From NCBI GenBank assembly GCA_936432065.2, contig OW386288.2:12574706-12638705 (forward strand): a DNA stretch of 64,000 nt, written 5' to 3'. The notes beneath the pieces were generated by a model. It did no database searches. It was not told the origin of the DNA and saw only the letters and a list, made by a program, of their open reading frames with translations. A program made the position numbers and the translations under genes. This stretch comes from Rutpela maculata (Eukaryota > Arthropoda > Insecta > Coleoptera > Cerambycidae). Shown here one piece after another: positions 1 through 10,322 of the stretch. How positions within the stretch are numbered: the first letter of the stretch is position 1; the number at the start of each line of letters is the position of its first letter.

Positions 1-407
1 TTTTTAAATAAAATTGTTTTTTTTTGTTTCCACCGCCATATCTTTAAAACTATTAAAGGTACCGAAATTTGTTTTGTGTCAAATTAAAGCATACACTGTA
101 GCGCTTTTCCCAATATAAACGGTTTGGGCACAATTCGCAGTTTCATTTCTCTAAAAATCAGATAAACTAAAAATATATATTTTGTGTATTGAAATCTTCA
201 CCAATCGATAAACTTTTTTATTTTCGAAAATATTTACATACATGCAGCGAAGAAAATAAAGCCTAATAATTACAAAAGTTTTTGAAACAATATATTTTTT
301 CCTAAAATGTACCGTGTAGCAACAGCGATTTTTTTTAATCAGGGCTAAATGCGACATTGGGACGCAATTAATACACCTCGCATACAGGGCAGGGTTGGTT
401 AGATTAG
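1..407. other. AT-rich left edge, no gene recognised
   Basis: Low-complexity AT-rich sequence with homopolymer runs. The only long open frame here is on the minus strand and has no recognisable composition. The stretch may be an intron of the gene that owns the cysteine-rich exon starting at about 408. Confidence 0.4.
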
Positions 408-590
408 TCGCGTAGAAGTAACGGTTCTCGAAAATCATTAAGTATTCATTGTTCGGATAAAAATTGTGACAATCGAAAATGTGCTTGTTTTAAGGAAGGC
501 CTAAAATGTTGCAACGAGTGCAAATGTCGTTCCTGTAACAACATTATTAAAGATTTCGAGGCAGATATGAACGAATTAGAATGCTATTAA
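408..590 (+). CDS. Short cysteine-rich CXC-type (tesmin/TSO1- or MSL2-like) exon or fragment
   Basis: An open frame of about 60 codons ends at TAA 588-590. Within it lies a dense cysteine cluster: HCSDKNC, then KCACFKEGLKCC, then CKCRSCNN. The C-x4-C-x-C spacing, the F-x-x-G turn and the final CxCxxCxN are typical of CXC domains in tesmin/TSO1/LIN54 and MSL2 proteins, which bind DNA through zinc clusters. Only half a domain is present and the frame is closed just upstream by TAG. TTGGTTAGATTAG directly before it could be a splice acceptor, so this may be the last exon of a gene entering from the left. An AATAAA lies at about 658. A transposon-derived CXC fragment is equally possible. The identification rests on cysteine spacing only. 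Confidence 0.4.
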   Translation, partial: SRRSNGSRKSLSIHCSDKNCDNRKCACFKEGLKCCNECKCRSCNNIIKDFEADMNELECY

Positions 591-1777
591 TGTAGGGCCT
601 ACATAAACTACATACTAGGTACATATTTATCTATCCAAATAGAAAATTTATTTCAACAATAAAACTCATTTTATGCGTACGTTTTTACTTTCATTCATTT
701 AAAAATGTCTAATAAACTTACTAATTAGGTGGGTAGTTAGTAACACTGATATTTATAGATTAGGTATTTATATCTACCTATCTGTCTTTTTATTATTAAA
801 AGGAGACTATTTTATATTTATTGTACAATTTCTTAATATTAACAACACATGATCAATACTACTGTACAATATATGAAATATTGAACAATAATATTGATCC
901 CCTAGATGCTTTTGATCACTACTGGTTTTGTATCTATTGATATAAGTTAAACTACTACATATACCCCGACCGGGACCGTCAGATCGTTGCAGTCGGCAGG
1001 CTTATGGCTTTGGCCAGTTAAAAAAATCGCTGACTCAATACTATGAATGGGACATGAAAAATTTTTATCCTAAAAACTTTTTTCAACTATTGGCTTCAAT
1101 TTGTACGCAGCATGTATATACAAATTTTCATAAATAAATTTTTTTCCCGATTGTCTAAAATTACGCTACCGAAAATAACAAGTTTGAGTTCCCTATTATT
1201 TTTCCAACTTAAAAAAAAATAAATCGGGTTCACGTGGGACGTTGTTCGAAGCGCTATTGTGTCTACTTTAATCTAAAAAAAAAATAGCTTGATAGCACAA
1301 ATATTTTCAGGGATATAGCGGTGGAGACGTTAAAAAACATATTTCATTAAAAATCTATTTTTTTTGAGTTTTTCCGAAATAAAAAAGTTCTCGACCACCA
1401 AAAAATGTAAAATATGATTTCGTGTACATGATTATCTTACTAAAGAATCCCACTAAGTTTGGTTTAGTTCTACGCCGGTTTTTTTTTCTCGAAAACTAAT
1501 CGACTTTACTTCCAGATTTTACTCTACTAACTTGCATTCACAGCCGTGTTCACTGGGCGGTTCAGCCATCTGACGTCACAACTCGACTGCATGGTTATCC
1601 CGAGTGTTTTTAAGCGCGCCGACTTTAATAATTTTTTTATACATGAAGGCGGCGTCAGTAAATTCTAATTTTTGGCATACTTACTATACTCACCAAGCTC
1701 TTTCAGAATATGTAATAATAAAAAAATGTTAAATGAGCCTAATAGATAAATTAATGAACTCAATATAATAGCAAATT
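591..1777. other. Intergenic AT-rich DNA
   Basis: Holds an AATAAA at about 658 that could end a transcript carrying the cysteine-rich exon. Otherwise no open frame or repeat structure was recognised. Confidence 0.35.
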
Positions 1778-2385
1778 ATGAAACAAATAATTGTTGTACA
1801 TTATTTTCCAAATACTTTTATAATTTCACATGTAGTTCCATTATTAAAATCGGGCGATCCATTAGAAATAGATAATAATAGACTTATAGCATTAGTTAGC
1901 TCTCTGTCTAAAGTTTTGGGAAAGTTTTTAGGGAAAAACTTCTACTGTGAAATCTATAGTAGTCTACATGAAGGCAAATTTGTAGTAATGTACAACTCCA
2001 TCTATCCAAGGCGTTTGATATCTCGAATATGGAATATATTACATCTAAGCCTTTTAGCCTCAGTATAAGAAGCAATATTCTGTAGTGCATTCATTCATAC
2101 TTAGTAAACCGAAAAATAATTTTGATGATTGATAAGCCCTTCTCAGAAGAGTTTAATGTATTACGAGGGGTGCCTCAAGGATCAGTGTTAGGACCCTTAC
2201 TATTTACATTGTATTTTAATGGTCTGCCAACTTACATAAAAAGTGGTTCAGTGATTATGTTTGCTGATAATAGCACCACAACTGTGACAGACATCGTAAT
2301 AAACTTACATATTGTCCGATGTCTGGGAAAAAATATCTCGGAAACCATAAGACATAGGAAGCTGAAATTTTACGGATGCATGTGA
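1778..2385 (+). pseudogene. Decayed non-LTR retrotransposon reverse transcriptase
   Basis: Two frames carry separated pieces of a LINE reverse transcriptase. The first (1778-2068) has VVPLLKSGD and a later SLSKVLGKFL, matching the RT 'PxxKSGDxxxxxNxRPIxLxxxxxKxxEK' region. The second (2122-2385) has GVPQGSVLGPLLFTLYFN followed by a degraded catalytic box, FADN in place of FADD. The frames are offset, the catalytic Asp pair is damaged and the element is truncated at both ends, so it cannot encode an active enzyme. The clade looks jockey/CR1-like but is not resolved. Confidence 0.75.
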
Positions 2386-4029
2386 TTTGACACTTTCCCC
2401 CAGAGTTGAGCCAATATTCTTCATGTAACAAAATTTATGATAAAATTTATTCTATTCTATTCTTATCAGCCAAAAATCCCATTTTAGCTAATTCGGTAAA
2501 ATGTCAGAGTGCTTAATTTGTTTTTGTAAATGGTTTTAATTTGTTAAATAATCATATATTGAAATTGTTTGTTATAAAGAAATAAATTTGAAAAAGCAAA
2601 AGGGCCAAAAATAATAAAAATTTATCAAAAATATAATTAAAATATTAAAAATTTTTAATTAAGATTTACTATAAAAAAAATTTAAAGAAACGAAGAAACA
2701 CAAAAGAGTATAAAGGTTGAAAATTATGTTAGATAGTAATTATAGTATGATCGAAGAGAAAGAGTGGCTACAGGAAGGCTACAAAAGATGAGCACTCTTG
2801 GTATGGTGGTTTATGTTTTATACGAAATGGAGCATTATGTTCTCTAATTTGAGTGCTGTTATTGTAAGCGGGCTATCACCAAATTTAAACTAATAGAATT
2901 TCTGAGATAATTTTGGTATAGTTCGCTAGTGGCGTTATGTCACAACAACGTACATAGAGATCTTTTAAGGTGTAACGTTGTGATGAGGCGAAAAAATTAT
3001 TTTTCAAAGCTGTTTATTGTTGTGGCTGACGCGCTGCACCACGCCGACGCCGCATATGTAAAGGATTTCAAATCAAAAAGTCTAACCACCACACCACCAT
3101 TTGTCATTCCTGAAAGTGTTAATGTCTGGATTATAATATCTTTAGTTGAAAATTATATTTCTACGTTGGATATTTATTTTTTTATTATTTTTTTTGCTTA
3201 ATACCTAAATAATATTATCTAATTTTTTGATACTTATTGTTATGAAATTATTTGTTTTTTATTTTTATTTCATTCTATTACAGAACATAAAAACAAAGTT
3301 TTTTTTAAATTTTAACTATGTTATTTTCTAATCACTTTTGTCCAAAAACAATAGGGCTCTTCCTCAAGCTAACACTAATTTACTGTCCATTTTAATATAA
3401 TCGAACTTTCTTATCGTGCTTACAAAAAACGTGACGGTGGGACGGACGGACAGACGGACATACAGACAGACGAACAAATATACAGCCGAACACATTAAGA
3501 TTTTGAAAGTTGCTCAGAATTCGTTCACTAACACAATGAGATGAAAATTTTTATTAAACGTTATTTAGAGATCAGATAAATATACGAACTGTCAACAATG
3601 AAAAACCTTATTTTTTGATCATTTCATAATTTTAACAATTTTCCTTCAAGTTAAATGGCCGAACTCGTTAATATTTCTATTAAGAAATCATACGAAAATA
3701 CATATATTGCACCTGTAAAGTAGCATTTTCGCAGTATCTCTTAATTCAATAACGCGGGACATATCAATATGTTCTCTCATGTAATCATTAATCAAATATT
3801 TAAAGATCCTCCACTGATTTGCTCTGAAAGTTTCCCACTTGCTATATTTAACTAATTTTTAGAATGAATGATTAAGGTGGCGAAAATGGCAATTGTCTTT
3901 TTCCATGTACAAAATTATCTAAATTTAACAAAAAACATTTTTATATACGTATAATTAATATAATGAACAAACAAAAGGTTTTTTATCAAAAGGAAAAAAT
4001 ATAAATAAAATAAATTTAAATAAATAATT
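2386..4029. other. Intergenic DNA with a short GACA/GACG microsatellite
   Basis: AT-rich sequence without a supported gene. A short run of GACGGACAGACG-type repeats lies at about 3434-3475. Small open frames here have no recognisable domain. Confidence 0.35.
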
Positions 4030-5314
4030 ATTCTGTAAATAACAAAAATATCAACTTAAATAAAGGGGTGGTAGCAAAAAAATATTTTAAGGTATCTGGT
4101 TCTTGTACACACACTAAATCACAATTTTTTTTTATCCCCTTTAATAATGGAGTGGGGGTGGTAATGGGGCTGGCTAATGCCAGAAATTTTTTTGAGACCT
4201 TAGCTTCTCTTGTATATACTAAATGCCAATTTTCTGGACTCATACCTACTTGATTTAGCTATTTACCCCAAATTTACCCCAATTTACCCTCCAATCCTTT
4301 GGCGGAACAAGATGAAAATATAATCTAGTTCCAGATCTCGTTAAAGTACATATGTGTACCAAATTTCAAGTCAATATCTTAAACGGTTCCAGAGTAAACG
4401 TGCGCACAAAAAAAGTTACAGACAGACCGACAGACAGATTTTTTTTTCGCTCAAACTTAAAATCTCGACGTTTCATGACATTCTTAGCCTATTTGAACAA
4501 TAAAAATTTTTAAAAATTTTTTTGTCGTTACTATACTTCCACTGGATGTGGAAGTAAAATTACAAACATAAACTCAAATAGGGCATTTACTGAATACCTA
4601 ATCTAAAAAAACAGCTGCCCAAGGAATCACTACTTCCACATCCGGATTTTCTATCCAAGTCACACAACTAAAAAATTTTGTATCTGGAAATAATTGTTTA
4701 TGGAACTTTAATAATATAATATTTGAAATCCTCTACCTCAAAAACCCATAAAACGATACCCCACATCGGTAGTGGGTGGGGGTGGTGACAGGGGGTGGGA
4801 GTGGGGGGTGGATAAAGTAAAAAAATATTTTGAGGTTTCTGGTTCTTGTACACACACTAAATCACATGTTTTTTTCATCCCCTTTAATAATGGGGTGGGG
4901 GTGGTAATGGGGGTGGCTAATGCCAAAATTTTTTTTTGAGACCTTAGCTTCTCTTGTCTATACTAAATATCAATTTTATGATCTCTTACCTGCTTGATTT
5001 ACCTATTTACTCCAAATTTACCCCAATTTACCCCCCAACCCTTCGACGGAACAAGATGAAAATATAATCTAGTTCTAGATCTCGTTAAAATACATATGTG
5101 TACCAAATTTCAAGTCAATATCTCAAACGGTTCCAGAGTAAATGTGCGCACAAAAAAAGTTACAGACCGACAGACAGACCGACAGACAGACAGAAATGTT
5201 CTTTTCGCTCAAACTTGAAATCTCGACGTTTCATGCCATTCTAAGCCTATTTGAACAATAAAAATTTTAAAAAAATTTTTTGTCGTTACTATACTTCCAC
5301 TGGATGTGGAAGTA
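4030..5314 (+). repeat. Two tandem copies of a TACTTCCACATCC inverted-repeat family
   Basis: Copy 1 (about 4030-4556, 5'-truncated) and copy 2 (about 4612-5314) end in ACTTCCACTGGATGTGGAAGTA. Copy 2 begins with GCCCAAGGAATCACTACTTC, so the termini are mutually inverted (TACTTCCACATCC / GGATGTGGAAGTA). The inside of each holds CAGACAGACAGA runs, a GGGGTGGGGGTGG tract and CTCGACGTTTCATGACATTC. Three more copies are in the window (11556-12215, 12271-12915, fragment at 32640-32790). No coding capacity is seen, so it looks like a non-autonomous DNA element. Confidence 0.7.
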
Positions 5315-5319
5315 ATACA

Positions 5320-5570
5320 ATATTGTTTAAAAATAACCCGTTAAAAGGGCCAGTTTTTCAAAGCTCTATCTGTTAGCCGTCTGATATTTGTGCATAAAAT
5401 ACCACCAGCTGAAGATGCCCTTTCTCTATCGATATTGGTAGGTCGATAAGTTAATAAGAATTGGTAATAACATACTTCTAAATGTTTTCCACGGATATTT
5501 GCGGCAGTGAAATATTCAATTTCCTGTCGCAAGATATTGTTAATGTCTCTCTTACTTATATTTCTTGGTG
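5320..5570 (-). pseudogene. hAT transposase C-terminal (dimerisation region) fragment
   Basis: On the minus strand the frame reads LRQEIEYFTAANIRG, then LLTYRPTNIDRERASSAGG, then RRLTDRALKNWPF. This matches the hAT C-terminal block 'LxxE...RxxxLxxLyxxLLtIpPTSVExERxFSxAG...RxxLxDxxLxxLxFL'. A TAA falls where a Leu codon is expected in the final FL; the frame then continues with residues resembling the family's terminal YFK. Only the dimerisation region remains, so this is a dead remnant. Confidence 0.65.
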
Positions 5571-6045
5571 CTTGGTGTTTGAGTTTTACTTTTTATAATA
5601 TTATTTATTTATTGTTAAAAGTGCTCACTCTATATTTAGTGAATACTGGTTACTGACATGGATAGAAACGTTGAGTGCGTGACATACCGTAAGTTCAGAA
5701 TTTACCGAAATAACCGGTAATTATCGTCATGTGTTTTTTGTCCTGTTAACCGGTACATTCTATCGACATAGCCTTAGAAAAAACATTTTCTGCACTTATT
5801 AAAATTTGACTTTCATATTAACATACTTTTTTAACATATTAACACATTTAGTTAAATATGTACATGTAGCAATAACACGGTAAAAATTTGAGACAAATTC
5901 ATTGTCCCGTTTTTGAGTTAGAGCAACGAAAACCTAATGGGGTTATTTCATAATTTGTATTTACATTAAATTGACATTCTAGGACTAGTAATAACTAAGT
6001 ATATGTATATTGTAATTTTTTTATGGATGTTATAGTTATTTATGT

Positions 6046-6360
6046 ACCAAGGGTCGTAAGTGCACTTTTTTTGGGGGTTTGCAAGTATTCGAGACCAAAA
6101 AATCGCACTGTAGAGTGAAATTACTTAGAGAAGATAACATCCGCCCAAACCGATATCGCTAACAAGTGCCGATTGTCTAGGTCGTGTTCGGTATTTATTA
6201 TATATTTATAGTGAATATTCAACCGTTTCTATGAATAAAACAGATGAAATGAAATTTATTTTAATTGCGACTGTCCAATATTATTAATAAACGAAAATAG
6301 TAAACTTAGTAGTTTTAGTATGTTATCTTCTCTAAGTAATTTCACTCTACGACCCTCGAT
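6046..6360. repeat. Inverted-repeat (MITE-like) element
   Basis: The block AGAGTGAAATTACTTAGAGA at about 6112-6131 recurs inverted at about 6330-6349, with GTTATCTTCTCTAAG on the right arm. GGGTCGTA on the left and TACGACCCT on the right may mark the ends. A partial copy with the same GTTATCTTCTCTAAGTA motif is at about 45560. Confidence 0.5.
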
Positions 6361-6829
6361 GCATATTATATTTTTCGTCATACCCATGAATCATTAAAGT
6401 AAAAAAAACTTTAGAAAATTGGAATATCCATGGCAACCGTCAATAAAATAAATTTAGGACGTTGCTTCTATTCAAATGACAACTATTGTCAAGATAAATT
6501 AAATCATATTATTATAATAGCACTGAACATTTTTGAAAATAATGTCGAATAAAGAAGATATAGCAAGTAAGGCTTGTCTGGATTTACTTCCAAAAAAGTT
6601 AACATTAAATACTTGTTACATAAAAGAGAAAATTTTCCCAAATTTACTTTGTTTCCCTAGGGACGACCCGTTGTCAATGATAACAAGTATTTGGTATATA
6701 AAGCGTCACTTACGATCGACAAAACAATGGAATTTGAGTATACTGTAATATGTTGCAACCCCTTAAAATTTAAGGTTATGTTGGTTACTAAAAAGAAGGC
6801 ACAGACTTCAACAGACCGAATATCTGAAT

Positions 6830-7193
6830 GTAGTGTATTTGCACCTACTCGAGAAACCTACCAGAAGCTAGTTCTGGTGACATCTGGAATTATCTAGAGA
6901 ATGGTGGCGTCATCACAGAAAAATCGAGATCTGTCATTTTTAGGTATAAAAGACCGACCGCATTCTCAGCGAATAGTTCAGAAAGTATAGAAAGTGAGGT
7001 TAAGACTTCAAAGATAAACAAAGTGATAAACATTGTGATTTTAGTCAGTAAAGTGTATTTAAATTAACGATAGTATTGTGAAGTATCCAGTAAATATTTA
7101 ATAAAGTGTGTTAGTGGACATCTCTTGTTATAATTTTTGGAACCCACGGAATTTGCGAGGGTGGTTTCCTCAGGGTGGAAACACGTCACAATA
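6830..7193 (+). mobile_element. Solo-LTR-like sequence, copy 1
   Basis: A polymerase II promoter-like TATAAAAG at about 6943 is followed by an R-like region, an AATAAAGTGTGTTAGTG block at about 7100 and a GGAAACACGTCACA 3' end. A diverged second copy with the same order of landmarks lies at 17549-17935. This layout fits an LTR; no gag-pol sequence is adjacent, so solo LTRs or LTR fragments are likely. The 5' boundary (TGTAGTG...) is approximate and no convincing target duplication was found. Confidence 0.45.
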
Positions 7194-7757
7194 CTTACGA
7201 GGGAGGTATGATGAAAAATAATTTATTCATAATCAAATTGTCTTACATGCCAAAAGTTAGAAAGTGTGACATTTCTATTTCATTCGACAAATGAACTGAA
7301 ATGTGACATTTTAGGTTGGAAAGTGACATAAGTGACATTTCAGGTTGGAAAGTAGCCACTTTTTTACCAGTTTTCGGGTTGGAAAGTGAGCATTTGCCAA
7401 CTTGAAAAAAAAACATAAATTGCGATTTAAAAATTTAGTAAACGATTTTTTTGGCTTTTTATTCTTTAAGGGAGATGATTGTGAATAAAATAGTATACAA
7501 ACCTTAGTGGAAAGTTTCAGTGCTGTGTGCTGTGCACAATGAAACACTTTCCACCTCGGTATATGTAAAATACTATTTAAATTCAATTATAATTTGAAAA
7601 TGGTAGTTCCCGCTAAAAGCCGTAACGTCAATGGTTACGCATGCGCAGTATATTTCAGACAGTAAAGTATGGCAGTCATGAAATACAAAATTCACCATTA
7701 TCTTGAAAAGTGTGATTGACATTTTTTTTGCCGTTTTCGCTAAATGTCAAAAAATGA
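7194..7757. other. Intergenic DNA with short GGTTGGAAAGTGACAT repeats
   Basis: Several imperfect copies of a unit around TGACATTTCAGGTTGGAAAG lie at 7290-7395. No gene was recognised. Confidence 0.35.
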
Positions 7758-8035
7758 CACTTTTGATTCGTTCCTGCCGAGCCGTATTTTCGATTTGTCC
7801 TGCGCAATTTACGATGCGGATCAACTAGAATTCTTCCTCTTTGCGTCGCGACATCGTACGGCACTCTCGCAGGTGTTTTTCGAAAAATATGAAAATTTTA
7901 AGATTGCATGTTTTTGCGCTATTTTCGGCTCCGAAATGCATGCTTTTTTCACTATTTTTCGCCGATATCTCTGAATCGGTAAGAGCTAGCCCAAAATAAA
8001 AATACTGAAAGACGAATCTTTTGGTTCCATGAGAA
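7758..8035 (+). repeat. Dispersed repeat R, uninterrupted copy
   Basis: The sequence from GCCGAGCCGTATTTTCGATT through CGACATCGTACGGC to GGTAAGAGCTAGC is repeated at about 36073-37045, where a hAT element splits it. The copy here has AAATATGAAAATTTTAAGAT at the place where the other copy carries the insertion, so it is an empty-site relative. No function is known for the repeat. Confidence 0.6.
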
Positions 8036-9186
8036 TTTTTATTTTATTTTATTTTATTTACTTTTTTTTTTTTTTTTTTTTCGTTTCGGAAATATTTACT
8101 GAAATGTGTGTACGCAAATTTTTTGTTTAAACAGTGGGTAACTCCTTAAACTTGGCTCCTAGGCCTAGGCCAAGTTAGTACCTATTTTTAAGTTTTTTTA
8201 CACACATGAAATAACCCCGTTGTTTTCATTATTTTATAGTTTCTTCACAAGAGTCGTAATTTTTTATTCTATCGAGGGATAAGACCCTGAACATATCTTT
8301 CTATTATATCCAAGAGTGGGTTGGGTGTCATCTCGATACAGTGATGGATTTACTGATTTACCACCTGCTCAATTATGTGCAACTGCAAGACCTGGTTAAC
8401 CTCATGTTCACCATTACTAATTGGTGCTTGATTTTTTTTCATACCAAATACTTATAAGGTTGATTTTTCAGCTTGTAAAAAACAACCTTGTAAGCAACAA
8501 AAGAAAGAAATACGTATCATACTTTGCACGTCTTTATTTATACACGTGCAATTAGAGTCTACAAGGTATTAAAACACGATTCTCTTTGTAGTATTTGTGT
8601 TCTTGTTGGACATGCAATAAAGATAAAAACGTTCCAGGTAAATTACGATAAAAAAACTTTTTAAAAAAAGATCAAATGTCAGCAAACAACAAGCTTGGGG
8701 CAATGTTTGATATATACTTACGTACATTAAGTTTTTGGTAAATATCAAATGTATACTAGTTCAAGTTATGTAAATTTTAAAATTTTAGTACAATTAGGTA
8801 CTAATTATGTAAACAAATATAAATAATCCTGTTGCCTTTTTGAGGCCCCATTTTTATAGTCTATTTCTTATTGAGAGAAGAGCAAAGAGTAATGCTCATA
8901 GTTAGATAAAAGTAGGAAATATAACGGAAAAAAATAAGGGATGAATAAAACGCTCCATAAATATTCAAGTTTACTTTTTCAGGACCCCATGAGTCTACCT
9001 CAGGACCGAGGACCATTTTTTATAAAGCGATTATAAAACCTCAACATTTCCTATATTCTTCAATAAAACTCAATCCTCCTAAGTTGGACTTAACAACTAG
9101 AGAGTTTTATTGAAGGCTCGACAAATACCTTGATAAGTTAGTCATAAACCAATAAAGACTGCAAGATAAATTTCTGAAGAACATTT
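8036..9186. other. Intergenic AT-rich DNA
   Basis: Contains a T homopolymer at about 8068 and a small palindrome around CTAGGCCTAG at about 8160. No gene or repeat family was recognised. Confidence 0.35.
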
Positions 9187-9549
9187 AAATATTCAAATAT
9201 TTTAAGAGATATGCCTTTAGTTCATTTTCAACATGATGGTTGCCCTGGCCACTCCACAGAAATGGTTAATCGGTGGTTGAATTTAAATTTTGGAGAAAAT
9301 TGGATTGCCAGGAATGGACCGATCAAGTGGCCGGCGAGATCCCCAATATCAATATTGGATATCTTTTTATGGGGTCGCCTCAAGCAGTTGGTTTACGCTG
9401 AACCACTTCCTAACGATGTAGCAGTATTGAAGCAGAGAATTACAAATGCCGTAAACTTCATACCGTTAGATCATATTTGAAACAGTTTTAAGGACTTCAG
9501 GCGAAGGATCGAAATGTGTGTGGATGTGGGTGGTAGCTACGTCGATTAA
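9187..9549 (+). pseudogene. Tc1/mariner-like (DDE) transposase C-terminal fragment
   Basis: The frame reads PLVHFQHDGCPGHSTE, then WIARNGPIKWPARSPIS, then LDIFLWGRLKQLVYAEPLP. This is the second catalytic Asp block (FQHDGxPxH) and the 'WPARSPDLTPLDFFLWG' block of insect IS630/Tc1/mariner-type transposases. The Asp after SP is replaced (SPIS). A TGA at 9478-9480 interrupts the frame, which then continues in register to TAA at about 9547-9549 with a family-like RRRIEMCVDVGG tail. The N-terminal DNA-binding half is missing. Dead remnant. Confidence 0.75.
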
Positions 9550-10322
9550 TAAAAAATTGTAAACATTGTTTTGTATTGGTCATAATTAATTTGTTTGTGA
9601 ATCTGTTATGTTTTTGACATTTATTACTTGTTATAATTTTTAAACCTCATTAATCTTCTGTTAGTAATTGTTTCTTGTTTTACAATTAGTTCGATTAACA
9701 TTATACCTTCTTACATCCCGTATATTCAATTTTTTATTTACCAATAGCCTACTTTTTGAGATGATTAACATTTGTTCCTACACAACTTTAAATATGAATT
9801 CAACTCTTAATTCGCAAAAAATAATTTTATATTCCTGAAATTTGGTATAGAGGTATAAAATTGCATTCTAAATAACTTTTCTTAGTGGAATTTTTTCATA
9901 TTTTGAAAAATAAAGGTACTTTATTAGTGGTGATTTTTACAACTTTGCTTGTAAAACACCCTGTAGAACACCAAATCAAGTCATTTTTGGTATACTTTAG
10001 TTTTACAACAAGCAGGACTCAATCCCCAAATACCACAAATTCCAACATTTTTGGTCCATTACACCTCTTGTTACATCTATCCTAGGGCACACCGTATAAC
10101 ATATTTTATTTAAAAAATGCCAACCCTTATACAAATATTTAAAAATTTATTTTTCTCCAACCCCAAAAAGCTTGTTAACTAAAAATTTTTTTTTTAAATG
10201 TATCGTTTTCGAGATGCGCATCCAGTTATATTCAAATGTTATTTCTAGAGCTAAAGAATGTTTGATATTTTTTTAATATTTACTTGCAGTAACCTCATAA
10301 TGATTTGACTGTATATTTTTAG
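9550..10322. other. Non-coding stretch, probably lipase intron
   Basis: No domain is recognisable in the short open frames. The stretch ends with TATATTTTTAG at 10312-10322, used here as the splice acceptor of the first visible lipase exon. Confidence 0.35.
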
